Of a DNA stretch of 64,000 nucleotides, positions 24,902-34,139 are shown piece after piece. Every line of letters begins with the position of its first letter. Position 1 is the first letter of the stretch. The notes beneath the pieces were generated by a model that had not been told where the DNA came from, did no database searches, and worked only from the letters and a program-made list of their open reading frames with translations. The DNA comes from Cognatishimia sp. SS12 (GTDB lineage Bacteria > Pseudomonadota > Alphaproteobacteria > Rhodobacterales > Rhodobacteraceae): positions 1 through 64,000 of the forward strand of contig NZ_JAQNCZ010000005.1 in NCBI RefSeq assembly GCF_028369055.1, given 5' to 3'. The translations under genes and the position numbers were made by a program.

Positions 24902-26166
24902 GTGCCTGTCACCCGTTCCACAAGCGCCCCGACGCCGGTCAGCTTGCGCACCAGACGTTCATAACCGCGATCCAAATGATAGACGCGGTTGACCAAAGTT
25001 TCCCCTTCGGCGGCAAGACCAGCAAGGATCAGCGACACCGAGGCCCGCAGATCCGTCGCCATGACTGGCGCGCCCTTGAGTTTTTCAACGCCATGCACCG
25101 TCGCGGTGCCGCCGGACACTTCGATATTTGCGCCCATACGGCCAAGCTCCGGGGCGTGCATGAAGCGGTTCTCAAAAATCTTTTCTTCCAAAACCGAGGT
25201 GCCCTCGGCGGTGCACATCAGCGCCATCATCTGCGCCTGCAGATCGGTTGGGAAACCAGGGAATGGCGCCGTGACCACATCCACCGCTTTCACGCGGCCG
25301 TTTTTGCGCGCCACTTTGAGGCCGCGCGCGGTTTCTTCAATCGAAACACCAGCCGCGTCGAGCTTTTCGCAAAACGCCCCAATCAGATCGATGCGCCCGC
25401 CCAGCAGCTCAACCTCACCGCCGGCAATCACCGGGGCCAGCATATAAGTGCCCAATTCGATCCGGTCCGTCACAACCGGGTGGGTCGCCCCTTTCAGGCG
25501 ATCCACACCCTGCACCACGATGGTTGGGCTGCCGTCGCCTTCGATCTGCGCCCCCATAGCGCGCAGGCAATCGGCCAGATCCACAATCTCGGGTTCACGC
25601 GCGGCGTTGTTGATCACGGTTGTGCCCTTGGCCAGCGTTGCCGCCATCAGGATGTTTTCGGTCGCGCCGACCGAGGCAAAGCGCAGCTCCATTTCCGCGC
25701 CCTTAAGGCCCCGCGGAGCCTTGGCGTGCAGGTAGCCATCCTTCAACTCAATCTCGGCCCCGAGTTTTTCGAGCCCATAAATATGCAGATCCATCGGGCG
25801 CGCGCCAATGGCGCAGCCGCCGGGTAAAGACACCACCGCATGCCCAAGTCGCGCCAGCATTGGCCCCAGCACCAGGTTGGAGGCGCGCATTTTGCGCACG
25901 ATTTCATAATCAGCAACGTGGTTGTCGATATTATGGCTCGACATCGCCAGCACCTGCCCGTCGGACAGCGCGGACACCTCAGAGCCAAGCGACTGCAAGA
26001 GCTGCGTCATGGTCTTGATGTCCGACAAGCGCGGCGCATTGGTCAGCGTCAGCGGTTCTTCGCTCAGCAATGTGGCAGGCATCAAGGTCAGGCAGGCGTT
26101 CTTGGCCCCCGCGATGGGAATTTCCCCGTTCAGCGGGCCATTTCCCTTCACCAAAATCGAATCCAT
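24898..26166 (-). CDS. murA: UDP-N-acetylglucosamine 1-carboxyvinyltransferase
   Basis: 422 residues, the standard length. First committed step of peptidoglycan synthesis: adds enolpyruvate from PEP to UDP-GlcNAc. [16 protein letters not shown] holds the catalytic Cys and the fosfomycin target loop. [15 protein letters not shown] at the N-terminus and [15 protein letters not shown] at the C-terminus are typical. Its ATG overlaps the stop of the small upstream gene by one base (TAATG). Confidence 0.97.
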   Translation of the reverse strand: MDSILVKGNGPLNGEIPIAGAKNACLTLMPATLLSEEPLTLTNAPRLSDIKTMTQLLQSLGSEVSALSDGQVLAMSSHNIDNHVADYEIVRKMRASNLVLGPMLARLGHAVVSLPGGCAIGARPMDLHIYGLEKLGAEIELKDGYLHAKAPRGLKGAEMELRFASVGATENILMAATLAKGTTVINNAAREPEIVDLADCLRAMGAQIEGDGSPTIVVQGVDRLKGATHPVVTDRIELGTYMLAPVIAGGEVELLGGRIDLIGAFCEKLDAAGVSIEETARGLKVARKNGRVKAVDVVTAPFPGFPTDLQAQMMALMCTAEGTSVLEEKIFENRFMHAPELGRMGANIEVSGGTATVHGVEKLKGAPVMATDLRASVSLILAGLAAEGETLVNRVYHLDRGYERLVRKLTGVGALVERVTGT

Positions 26167-26336
26167 TACGTTTGCCCTTTGCTTTTGTTTTCCGCCTCAT
26201 CCCCGGCATCCTGCGCTGAGCGCGCCTTGGCCTGCGCCTTGCGGCGGCCCATATTTGCCTTAAGCGCGGCCTTCAACCGTTCTTCGCGAGTCTGGGCTGT
26301 GCTACCCTTTGCGGAGGGGGATTTATTGCTTTTCAT
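26166..26336 (-). CDS. Small basic protein upstream of murA (56 aa)
   Basis: ATG 26336 opens a 56-codon frame ending in TAATG that hands over directly to murA. The protein opens [20 protein letters not shown] and continues with Lys/Arg/Ala-rich sequence ([19 protein letters not shown]) and a Glu/Lys tail. Short Arg/Ala-rich proteins of this kind precede murA in many Rhodobacteraceae; the function is unknown. The overlapping stop/start and the sense of the codons support it being real. Confidence 0.7.
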   Translation of the reverse strand: MKSNKSPSAKGSTAQTREERLKAALKANMGRRKAQAKARSAQDAGDEAENKSKGQT

Positions 26337-26450
26337 AGACTTTCAATACATGAGGCAAAAAAAACATTCCAGATGCCCTTGCGCCGTCTGAAAATTGAGT
26401 CTAATCACCGCGCCACGGTCAACGGGCAACAGGCCCCAGACCATCGGTTA

Positions 26451-26525
26451 GCTGCTGTAGCTCAGTGGTAGAGCGCACCCTTGGTAAGGGTGAGGCCGGG
26501 AGTTCAATCCTCCCCAGCAGCACCA
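26451..26525 (+). tRNA. tRNA-Thr(GGT)
   Basis: Full cloverleaf: acceptor GCTGCTG / CAGCAGC, D-arm GCTC...GAGC, anticodon loop TTGGTAA (anticodon GGT), T-arm GGGAG TTCAATC CTCCC, discriminator A and encoded CCA at 26523-26525. Confidence 0.97.
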
Positions 26526-26673
26526 TCTTTCACCCAACGATAAAGACTTTGAAAAAGACTTTGGATCGCAATTCATCGCGTATCGCCCAAACCCATGCCG
26601 CGCGCTCTGGACAAATCAGGCGTGCTCATGTCCCTTGTCTCCAGACCATCATTTGGAACAAGGACTTGATCTC

Positions 26674-27057
26674 ATGAAGTTATTTCTCGCCTCTGTTGCC
26701 CTTTGCCTCAGTGCTATGGCCGGGCTGGCGCAAGATGCCGTGACGCGCACAGAGCTGAGCCGCCATCCGCTTTCTGGCGTGGCGGGCATGGAAGTTGTGA
26801 AAAGCAAAATGGTGCTTTTGAAAGGCGCAAAAATTCCGTTTCACACCCATCCGGGCGACGAACATGCGATTGTGGTCGAAGGCGGGTTGATGGCGTTGCC
26901 CAATGGCGAAATCGTCGAATTTGCCGATGGCACGCCGCTGTTTTTTCCAGAACGTGACGTGCATGGCGGGCTGACCGCGCAAAGCGACACACCGATTGTG
27001 GTATACACAACCCATATCGTGCGCGCAGGGGAGCCAATGACGGTTTTGGCAGAGTAA
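26674..27057 (+). CDS. Secreted cupin-domain protein
   Basis: 127 residues from ATG 26674. Residues 1-19 (MKLFLASVALCLSAMAGLAQ) look like a Sec signal with cleavage after AGLAQ or nearby. The rest is a single cupin barrel: IPFHTHPGDEHAIVVEGG (His-x-His...Glu metal site), then FPERDVHGG. The longer frame from 26635 lacks a signal peptide. The substrate is unknown; it is 22 bases upstream of the dehydrogenase gene and may be co-transcribed. Confidence 0.8.
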   Translation: MKLFLASVALCLSAMAGLAQDAVTRTELSRHPLSGVAGMEVVKSKMVLLKGAKIPFHTHPGDEHAIVVEGGLMALPNGEIVEFADGTPLFFPERDVHGGLTAQSDTPIVVYTTHIVRAGEPMTVLAE

Positions 27058-27079
27058 CCGCTGCGCAAAGGGGGATGAC

Positions 27080-27946
27080 ATGACTGAAACAACAGGAGGC
27101 GTTGGCGTTTTCGGTTTGGGCCGTATGGGCAGCGCAATTGCGCGGCGCTTTGCGGCTGAGGGGCATGACGTTGCATGTTGGACCCGCAGCAACCGCGCCC
27201 TTGATGGCATCCCCAGCGCGCCGGACTTACCCAGTTTGGTGGCGCAAAGCGACACATTGGTTCTAAGTCTTTATGACGATGCGGCAGTGGCTGAGGTCTT
27301 GGACCAGCTGCTGGCCTGTGATCTATCCGGCAAGCAGATCATCGAGACCAGCACCGTGGTGCCTGATGTCGTAAGATCCCGCATCACGCTGATCACCGCA
27401 AAAGGGGCCAGCGCCGTGGACGCGCCGATCTCTGGTGGTCCAGAGCTGGTGGCTGCCGGCAAATGCGGCGTGTTCGTTGGCGGTGATGACGCTGCCGCCG
27501 CGCGCGCCATTGCCAGTTTGGCGACCCTTTCTGACCGGGTGTTTCACGTCGGCCCCCTTGGGGCTGGGCTGGCTATGAAAACCATTAACAACAGTATGCT
27601 GCAGATTTATTTTGCAGGGCTGGATAGCCTTATGCCCATGGCGCAGCGGGCTGGCTTGCCGCTGGAGACCGTGCTGCGCATTCTTTGCGGTGGCCCGGCG
27701 GGCATCCCGATGGTCGCCGACCGCATTGATAAGATCCTTGGCAAAGACCCGGAGGTTGGTTTTACCCTTAGTGCGGCTTTGAAAGACGTCGGAGTTTTTG
27801 AGCGCGTGGCGCAATCTTATGGGATTGAGGTGCCGATCCTAACGTCTTTTGCTGAGCGCACCCAAGAGGCCATCGACGATGGACTGGGCGAGGCGGACCC
27901 GGCCTTGATGATTGCCCGCGCCTATGAACGTGGTGCCCAGAGCTAG
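27080..27946 (+). CDS. Beta-hydroxyacid dehydrogenase (3-hydroxyisobutyrate dehydrogenase family)
   Basis: 288 residues. VFGLGRMGSAIARRFAAEG is the NAD(P) Rossmann loop; DAPISGGPELVAAG is the substrate loop, and LAMKTINNSMLQ carries the catalytic Lys and Asn pair. Members act on 3-hydroxyisobutyrate, tartronate semialdehyde or similar; the exact substrate is not clear. AAGGGGGAT precedes the ATG. Confidence 0.85.
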   Translation: MTETTGGVGVFGLGRMGSAIARRFAAEGHDVACWTRSNRALDGIPSAPDLPSLVAQSDTLVLSLYDDAAVAEVLDQLLACDLSGKQIIETSTVVPDVVRSRITLITAKGASAVDAPISGGPELVAAGKCGVFVGGDDAAAARAIASLATLSDRVFHVGPLGAGLAMKTINNSMLQIYFAGLDSLMPMAQRAGLPLETVLRILCGGPAGIPMVADRIDKILGKDPEVGFTLSAALKDVGVFERVAQSYGIEVPILTSFAERTQEAIDDGLGEADPALMIARAYERGAQS

Positions 27947-27966
27947 GGGAAAAACAAGGCGCGCGT

Positions 27967-28809
27967 TCAGCAGGCCGCCATCAGGCGATAGACGATCTGC
28001 GCGGCGGTGAAATCCCAGGCGGCATTGCCGTCGGGGGCAAGCTCCACCACATCAAGGCCAACGCAGCGCCGGTCTTTCAGCGCATGTTCGACCAAGCGCA
28101 GCGCCTGATAATAGCCCAAGCCGCCGGGCACGGGCGTGCCGGTTGCGGGCATCTGGCTGGGGTCCAGCCCATCCACATCAAAGCTGACATAGATGTCTTC
28201 TGGGAAATCGTCGGGCAGATCGACGGCATGGATATTGCCGACCACCAGTTCTTCGGCGTCTTTAAAAAACACGTTGTGCGCGGCGCGGCTGTCGACCTCT
28301 TGCTGGCACAGCGCGCGCACGCCAAATTGCGCAAGGCGCACGCCCTCCTCGGACAGCAGATGCATGACCGATGCATGGCTGTGTTTATTGCCCTGATAGG
28401 CGATGCGCAGATCGGCATGGGCATCAATCTGAACGATGCCGACCGGGCGACCCAAGGCGCGCGAGACGCCCATGACCGCGCCATAAGAAAGTGAATGTTC
28501 CCCGCCCAGCGTGACGGGGATTTTGCCCGCTTTGACCGCCGCCTCGGTGCGGGCCGCAAGACGCTCCATCACCTCTGGCAGCCCGCCGGTGCAATCCACC
28601 GGAGCCTCGGTGTAAATACCGGCGGCGCACGGCTCTGCGCCATTGGTGATGCGCTCAAGCTCATTAGACGCCTCGATGATGGCAGAAGGGCCATGTTCGG
28701 TGCCGGAGCCATAAGACACCGTGCGCTCAAGCGGCATGGGGATCACTCGGAATTTTGCGGTCTCGCTGCGCTCAGCGGCGCTGAGTTCACTGTCCAGAAA
28801 AATGCTCAT
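27967..28809 (-). CDS. speB: Agmatinase-family ureohydrolase
   Basis: 280 residues with the manganese cluster motifs of ureohydrolases: LGGEHSLSYGAVMG, VQIDAHADLR and SFDVDGLDP. In this operon the likely reaction is agmatine to putrescine plus urea. It overlaps nspC by four bases (ATGA) and is the last gene of the speA / carboxynorspermidine synthase / nspC / speB operon. Arginase or guanidinobutyrase activity is an alternative by family, less likely by context. Confidence 0.85.
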   Translation of the reverse strand: MSIFLDSELSAAERSETAKFRVIPMPLERTVSYGSGTEHGPSAIIEASNELERITNGAEPCAAGIYTEAPVDCTGGLPEVMERLAARTEAAVKAGKIPVTLGGEHSLSYGAVMGVSRALGRPVGIVQIDAHADLRIAYQGNKHSHASVMHLLSEEGVRLAQFGVRALCQQEVDSRAAHNVFFKDAEELVVGNIHAVDLPDDFPEDIYVSFDVDGLDPSQMPATGTPVPGGLGYYQALRLVEHALKDRRCVGLDVVELAPDGNAAWDFTAAQIVYRLMAAC

Positions 28810-29975
28810 GACAGGCGGCCTTTGAAGTCTTGGTAGGAAAAGGATTTCACGATGCGCAAATCATCGCTGTCGCTGTGCCAGAGGGCAATGGTCGGCAGCG
28901 GCACGCCATTAAACGTATTGGTTTTCACCATCGAGTAATGCGCTTGATCGAGAAAGGCAAAGCGCTGGCCAATGCTGAGCGGCTGCGCCCATGTGTAATC
29001 GCCAATCACGTCGCCAGCGAGGCAGCTTGGCCCGCCGAGGCGATAGGTTGTTCCGGCCGCGGCCTCATCCATCAGAGCCGGACGATATGGGGCCTCGATC
29101 ACATCAGGCATGTGGCAGGTGGCCGAGATATCGGTAATGGCAATGGGCATCGCATTCTCAGCGACATCAAGAACCTCGCCCACCAGAATACCCGCGTCCA
29201 GCGCCACGGCTTCGCCCGGCTCGATGATGACATCAAGGGCATATTTGCTGCGGATGTCTTTCAGCAGATGTATCAGCACATCGCGATCATAATCGGCGCG
29301 GGTGATATGGTGGCCGCCGCCCAGATTGAGCCATTTCAGATCTTTGAAATAGCGCTGCAATTTGAATTCCACCCCGGACCAAACGCGCAAGAGCGGGTCA
29401 ATCCCCTGCTCGCAAAGCGTATGGATATGAATGCCATCCACGCCGCGCATCGCCGCAGGGGTCAGCTGGCTGATCGGGGTGCCAAGGCGTGAACAGGGCG
29501 CGGAAGGATCGTATTTGGCGACCTCTCCGACCGAGATTTCAGGATTGATGCGCAGGCCAACCTGCACGCCTGCTGCCTGGCATTTGGCCAAGAAGCGATC
29601 TTTCTGCGCCGGGCTGTTGAAGATCACATGATCAGACAGCGCGATGATCTCATCGATATCACTGTCTTTGTAGCCGGCGCAAAACGTGGCGACCTCGCCG
29701 CCGTATTCTTCGCGCGCGAGCCGCGCCTCATAGATGCCACTGGCGCAGGTGCCGGGCAGATACTGCCGCACCAGCGGGGCCAGCGAGAACATCGAAAAGG
29801 CCTTGAGCGCCGCGAGCACCTTGGCACCAGAACGATCGGAGACGTCTTTCAGGATCTTTAGATTACGCTCCACCGCTGCGGCGTCGACCACAAAACAGGG
29901 CGAGGGCACGCGCGACAGATCAAAGTCGCGGAACGCACCGGGATCGCCGGCTTGGGTGGTCATCAGATCGGTCAT
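28806..29975 (-). CDS. nspC: Carboxynorspermidine/carboxyspermidine decarboxylase
   Basis: 389 residues from ATG 29975, which has GAGGAG seven bases ahead. The PLP enzyme of the alternative polyamine route, decarboxylating carboxyspermidine to spermidine. Motifs are VLAALKAFSMFSL (Lys for PLP), WLNLGGGHHITR and VIIEPGEAVALDAG. The fold is the alanine racemase-like barrel of the DapDC/NspC family. It sits between the synthase and speB genes. Confidence 0.9.
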   Translation of the reverse strand: MTDLMTTQAGDPGAFRDFDLSRVPSPCFVVDAAAVERNLKILKDVSDRSGAKVLAALKAFSMFSLAPLVRQYLPGTCASGIYEARLAREEYGGEVATFCAGYKDSDIDEIIALSDHVIFNSPAQKDRFLAKCQAAGVQVGLRINPEISVGEVAKYDPSAPCSRLGTPISQLTPAAMRGVDGIHIHTLCEQGIDPLLRVWSGVEFKLQRYFKDLKWLNLGGGHHITRADYDRDVLIHLLKDIRSKYALDVIIEPGEAVALDAGILVGEVLDVAENAMPIAITDISATCHMPDVIEAPYRPALMDEAAAGTTYRLGGPSCLAGDVIGDYTWAQPLSIGQRFAFLDQAHYSMVKTNTFNGVPLPTIALWHSDSDDLRIVKSFSYQDFKGRLS

Positions 29976-30052
29976 CGCGCGGCTCCTCAATGGTGGGCTG
30001 GGGGCCTGCCCCCAGACCCCCGGAGTATTGTGGAAAAGGTGAAATGGACCCG

Positions 30053-31264
30053 TCAGAAATCGACGGGACCGTCCAATTCGTGCACCTGCCAGGGCAGGCC
30101 ATGTACATTCAGCATGTCCATGAAATCATCTGGATCAAGCTGCTCCATGTTCCAGACGCCCGGCTCTTTCCAATTGCCTTTCAGCACCTGCGCCGCGCCA
30201 ATCATCGCCGGCACGCCGGTGGTGTAGGACACAGCTTGGGAGCCGACCTCTGCGTAGCATTCTTCGTGATCGCAGATGTTGTAGATATAATAGGTCTTTT
30301 CGCCGGACCCATCCTTGGCTTGGCCGGTGGCGATATCACCGATACAGGCCTTGCCCTTGGTCAGCGCGCCCAGATCACCGGGATCGGGCAGCAGGGTTTT
30401 CAGGAACTGGATCGGAATGATTTCCTTGCCATCGTGCATCACCGGATCAATCCGGGTCATGCCGACGTTTTCAAGCACTTTGGCATGCATGATGTAAGCG
30501 TCGCCAAAGGTCATCCAGAAGCGGGCGCGCTCGATCTCTGGGAAATGGGTTGAGAGCGACTCCAGCTCTTCGTGATACATCTGGTACATGTTTTTCACGC
30601 CAACGCCGGGAAAGTCGAACTCCACCTTCGTGGACATCGCCGGGCTGGTCAGCCATGCGCCATTTTCCCAATGGCGCACTTCGGCCAGCACTTCGCGCAG
30701 GTTGATTTCCGGGTTGAAGTTGGTGGCAAAAGCCTGGCCGTTGTCACCGCCATTGGCGTCCAGAATGTCGATCTGGCGAATGGTCTCAAGCTTGTGTTTC
30801 TTCAGCCAGGTCGCAAAGACCGAGGTCACGCCCGGATCAAAGCCAGAGCCAAGGATGGCGGTCAGGCCCGCCTCTTTGAACTTGTCCTGATAGGCCCATT
30901 GCCAATGGTATTCAAACTTGGCGACATCCTCGGGCTCATAGTTGGCGGTGTCGAGATAGTGGCATCCTGCTTCAAGGCAGGCGTCCATCAACACAAGATC
31001 CTGATAAGGCAGCGCCAGATTGACCAGCAGCTCTGCGCCGCTTTCTTTGATCAGCGCGACGGTGTCAGCCACATTGTTGGCGTCAAGCGCGGCGGTTTTG
31101 ATCGTGACGCCCGTGCGTTCAAGCACCGACGCGGCAATCGCATCGCATTTTGATTTGGTGCGGCTGGCCAGGGTAATATCGGTGAAGATATCGCTGTTCA
31201 TCGCCATTTTATGCACGGCAGCGTGGGAAACGCCCCCTGCCCCGACAACAAGTGTCTTACCCAT
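30053..31264 (-). CDS. Carboxynorspermidine/carboxyspermidine synthase (saccharopine dehydrogenase family)
   Basis: 403 residues from ATG 31264 (MGKTLVVGAGGVSHAAVHK); the upstream ATG 31270 sits too close to the ribosome site GGAGG. It condenses putrescine with aspartate semialdehyde using NADPH. The N-terminal GAGGVSHAAVHK is the nucleotide loop, with LNLGSG-type AILGSGFDPGVT in the middle and DHEECYAEVGSQAVSYTTG near the C-terminus, both typical of saccharopine dehydrogenase relatives. It is second in the spermidine operon. Confidence 0.88.
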   Translation of the reverse strand: MGKTLVVGAGGVSHAAVHKMAMNSDIFTDITLASRTKSKCDAIAASVLERTGVTIKTAALDANNVADTVALIKESGAELLVNLALPYQDLVLMDACLEAGCHYLDTANYEPEDVAKFEYHWQWAYQDKFKEAGLTAILGSGFDPGVTSVFATWLKKHKLETIRQIDILDANGGDNGQAFATNFNPEINLREVLAEVRHWENGAWLTSPAMSTKVEFDFPGVGVKNMYQMYHEELESLSTHFPEIERARFWMTFGDAYIMHAKVLENVGMTRIDPVMHDGKEIIPIQFLKTLLPDPGDLGALTKGKACIGDIATGQAKDGSGEKTYYIYNICDHEECYAEVGSQAVSYTTGVPAMIGAAQVLKGNWKEPGVWNMEQLDPDDFMDMLNVHGLPWQVHELDGPVDF

Positions 31265-31288
31265 GTTCATGTCCTCCGTAAGAGAGCG

Positions 31289-33175
31289 TTATTCGTAATA
31301 CGTATAGCCGTTGATGGAATCGCGGTAGGCGCCCATCAGAACCTTGCGGTCCTTGGATTTCAATGCGCCGGATGAAATCGCTTCGTCCACCATGCGGCGG
31401 AAGGCGGCGACGCAATCCTGCGGATCAAATTCAACATAAGACAGCACCTCGGAAATGGTGTCGCCTTCTTGTTCGTGCAGCAGATCAAAGCCGCCGTCAG
31501 CGCGCAGATCGATGGTGACAACATTGGTGTCGCCAAAGAGATTGTGCAAATCGCCCAGGGTTTCCTGATAGGCCCCCACAAAAAACGCGCCCATGTAATA
31601 GGGCTTATCCTCGGGCAGCGTATGCACAGGCACGCTGGAGCTGACGCCATCGGCGAGAATAAAGCGATCGATCTTACCGTCACTGTCGCAAGTAATATCA
31701 GACAGCACAGCACGGCGATCGGGCGCTTCGTTCAGCATTTGTAGCGGCACCAGCGGGTGCAGCTGATCAATCGCCCAGACATCCGGCAGCGATTGGAACA
31801 GCGAAAAGTTGCAGTGGTAGATATCCGCGAGCCGCGCCATCTGCTCTTCGGAAACCTTGATGTCGTCAAAGGCCGCGTGATGTTTGATACGCGCCATGAT
31901 GTGCAGATAGATCCGCTCGGCCCGGGCCATCTGGCGCAGGTTGATATAGCCACGATGGAACAGCGCACGCAGCTCATTGCGATAGAATGTGGCGTCGTTC
32001 CAGCATTCTTGCAGCCGCTCCGCCGAGATATATTCGGTGATCGCCAAAAGATCGCTGATCAGGTGGTGATCGCCCTCTTCGACGGCAGGCGCGGTGGGGG
32101 CGTCATAGAGCGTCGCCTCCAGCACGTTAAAGATCAGCATGGAAGAAGTGGCGACAACCGCGCGGCCGCTTTCCGTGACAATGGTCGGGTGCTCAATGCC
32201 GGCACCGTCCATGGCATAGGCCACCGTTTCCACCACATTGGCGCAATATTCGCGCATGGTGTAGTTGATCGAATTTTCCGTTGCGCTTTTCTCGCCGGTA
32301 TAATCGACGCCCATACCGCCACCAAGATCTAGGTGGGTCAGCGGCACGCCCTCTTGCGTAAGCTCAGTATAATAGCGGCAAGCTTCCGAAACCGCGCGGC
32401 GCACATCGTTCACATCGGGCACCTGGCTGCCCAGATGGCTATGCTGCAGCTTGAGGCAATGCAAAAGGCCAGCGTCGCGCAGCTTGTCCAGCACCGAAAC
32501 CAGTTGATCGGTGTTCATGCCAAATGTGGATCGGTCGCCGGAACTCTTTTCCCATTTGCCGGTGATTTGGTTGGTCAGCTTGACGCGCACGCCGAGCATC
32601 GGTTCGACACCGAGCTTTTTGACCACCTCGATCACAGTGTCGGCCTCTTTGGGGCTTTCCAGCACGATCACGGTATTAAACCCGATTTTGCGCGACAGGA
32701 TCGCGAGGCTGATGAATTCTTCGTCTTTCACGCCATTGCAGACAATCAGCGCATCTTTGGCGAGACGATGCGCCAGGGCAATGACCAATTCAGGCTTGGA
32801 CCCAGCTTCGAGCCCATAGCTGTAGGGGGCACCAAATTCGACAATGCGGTCGATGACCTGTGCCTGCTGGTTTACCTTGATCGGAAAGACGCCGCGAAAT
32901 TTGCCGCGATAGCCGACCCGGTCGATGGCATCCGCAAAGCTTTCGTTGATGTGGCGGATTTCGCTTTCAAGATAGGAGGAAACACGCAGCAGCATCGGCA
33001 CAGCAACGCCGCGATCTTCCAGATCTTCCAGAATACCAGGCAGAGAAATCGCAGGTGCAGACGGATTCAATGGGTTCTTCAGGCAAATCTCGCCCTCGTC
33101 ATTCACGACGATCAGATCTTTTCCCCATTTGTCGATCCCATAGATCGCATGCGGCACAGCGTGCGGATTGTTCAA
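31289..33175 (-). CDS. speA: Biosynthetic arginine decarboxylase
   Basis: 628 residues. Decarboxylates arginine to agmatine with PLP; the Lys is in FPIKVNQQAQ near 99. YGLEAGSKPELVIAL, LDLGGGMGVDY and YISAERLQECWNDATFYRN are recognisable for SpeA. The start is TTG 33175, with AGGAG eight bases upstream. It heads the minus-strand operon (speA, synthase, nspC, speB). Length agrees with the family. Confidence 0.95.
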   Translation of the reverse strand: MNNPHAVPHAIYGIDKWGKDLIVVNDEGEICLKNPLNPSAPAISLPGILEDLEDRGVAVPMLLRVSSYLESEIRHINESFADAIDRVGYRGKFRGVFPIKVNQQAQVIDRIVEFGAPYSYGLEAGSKPELVIALAHRLAKDALIVCNGVKDEEFISLAILSRKIGFNTVIVLESPKEADTVIEVVKKLGVEPMLGVRVKLTNQITGKWEKSSGDRSTFGMNTDQLVSVLDKLRDAGLLHCLKLQHSHLGSQVPDVNDVRRAVSEACRYYTELTQEGVPLTHLDLGGGMGVDYTGEKSATENSINYTMREYCANVVETVAYAMDGAGIEHPTIVTESGRAVVATSSMLIFNVLEATLYDAPTAPAVEEGDHHLISDLLAITEYISAERLQECWNDATFYRNELRALFHRGYINLRQMARAERIYLHIMARIKHHAAFDDIKVSEEQMARLADIYHCNFSLFQSLPDVWAIDQLHPLVPLQMLNEAPDRRAVLSDITCDSDGKIDRFILADGVSSSVPVHTLPEDKPYYMGAFFVGAYQETLGDLHNLFGDTNVVTIDLRADGGFDLLHEQEGDTISEVLSYVEFDPQDCVAAFRRMVDEAISSGALKSKDRKVLMGAYRDSINGYTYYE

Positions 33176-33321
33176 CCCAGTATCTCCTAAGACGTTTTAT
33201 GGCACCAGATGGCGCCGTTTAGGTGCGAATCGAAATTTCTCCAAGGGGTATTTTCCTGCGCTGTACTTATTCTTTTCAGCGCCGCCCCTGTGTGGTTAAC
33301 CTGCGACATCCTGCGGGGAAA

Positions 33322-34116
33322 TCAAGGGGCTTGCAGGGTCTCTTCCTGATCCAGCAGGCTGGCAAGGCGGCGGGCCGCGTCCTTGAGCCGGTCGACATGT
33401 TCGACCGCACCTTCAAGTGGCAGGCGCTGTTCAGGACCGTGCACCGACAAAGTGGACACAAGACGCCCCTGAGAATTCATGATCGGCACAGCAATCGCGG
33501 TCATCCCGTCCATGAATTCACAGCGGTCCAGCGCATAGCCCAACGCGCGCACTTGCTGGATTTCCTCCATCAGCGCAGCCGGTTCGGTGATGGTGGCGGC
33601 GGTGCGGCGCTCAAGATTGGTGGAGGTGGCATAGTTCTTCAGGTGGCGGTTGTCCAAAGTGCTCAGGTACATCTTGCCAGAGGCCGTGCAGTAAAACGGC
33701 ACGATGGTGCCGACAGGCAGCTGGATACGTAGCGGCCATTTGGTTTCCACCCGGTCCAGATAGATCATGCCTTCCCGATCCGGCAGCGCGATATTGCAGG
33801 TTTCGCCCACCTCGTCGGCCACTTTGGACAGCAGCGCAATCCGCGCCGTCCGAATGCGCAGCGACGAAATAATGCCGGTGGACATCTGCCGCAGGCGCAA
33901 GCCCGGCGAATAGCCGCGCCCGTCAATTTCGCGTTGTATGAACCCTTCGGCTTCCAGCGTGGAAAACAGGCGGTGGATGGTCGGTTTGGGCAGGCCAAGG
34001 TCCTGATTGACCTCTGTCGGCGTCACAGGCACCCCGGCCTTTGCCATGGCTTCCAGCACCAAAAGCAAGCGTAGATTTGTTGGAATGCCGCTTTCCTTGG
34101 TGCTGCCGTCTGCCAT
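33322..34116 (-). CDS. IclR-family transcriptional regulator
   Basis: 264 residues: N-terminal winged helix-turn-helix (LRLLLVLEAMAKAG, LGLPKPTIHRLFSTLEAEGF) and C-terminal effector-binding IclR domain (FYCTASGKMYLS, LGYALDRCEFMDGM, AIAVPIMNS). It lies directly downstream of dctM, 23 bases away, in the same direction, so it likely regulates the TRAP operon and possibly the divergent GMC gene. The effector is unknown. Confidence 0.9.
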   Translation of the reverse strand: MADGSTKESGIPTNLRLLLVLEAMAKAGVPVTPTEVNQDLGLPKPTIHRLFSTLEAEGFIQREIDGRGYSPGLRLRQMSTGIISSLRIRTARIALLSKVADEVGETCNIALPDREGMIYLDRVETKWPLRIQLPVGTIVPFYCTASGKMYLSTLDNRHLKNYATSTNLERRTAATITEPAALMEEIQQVRALGYALDRCEFMDGMTAIAVPIMNSQGRLVSTLSVHGPEQRLPLEGAVEHVDRLKDAARRLASLLDQEETLQAP

Positions 34117-34139
34117 GAATGTCCCCTTGTTGCTGTCCT

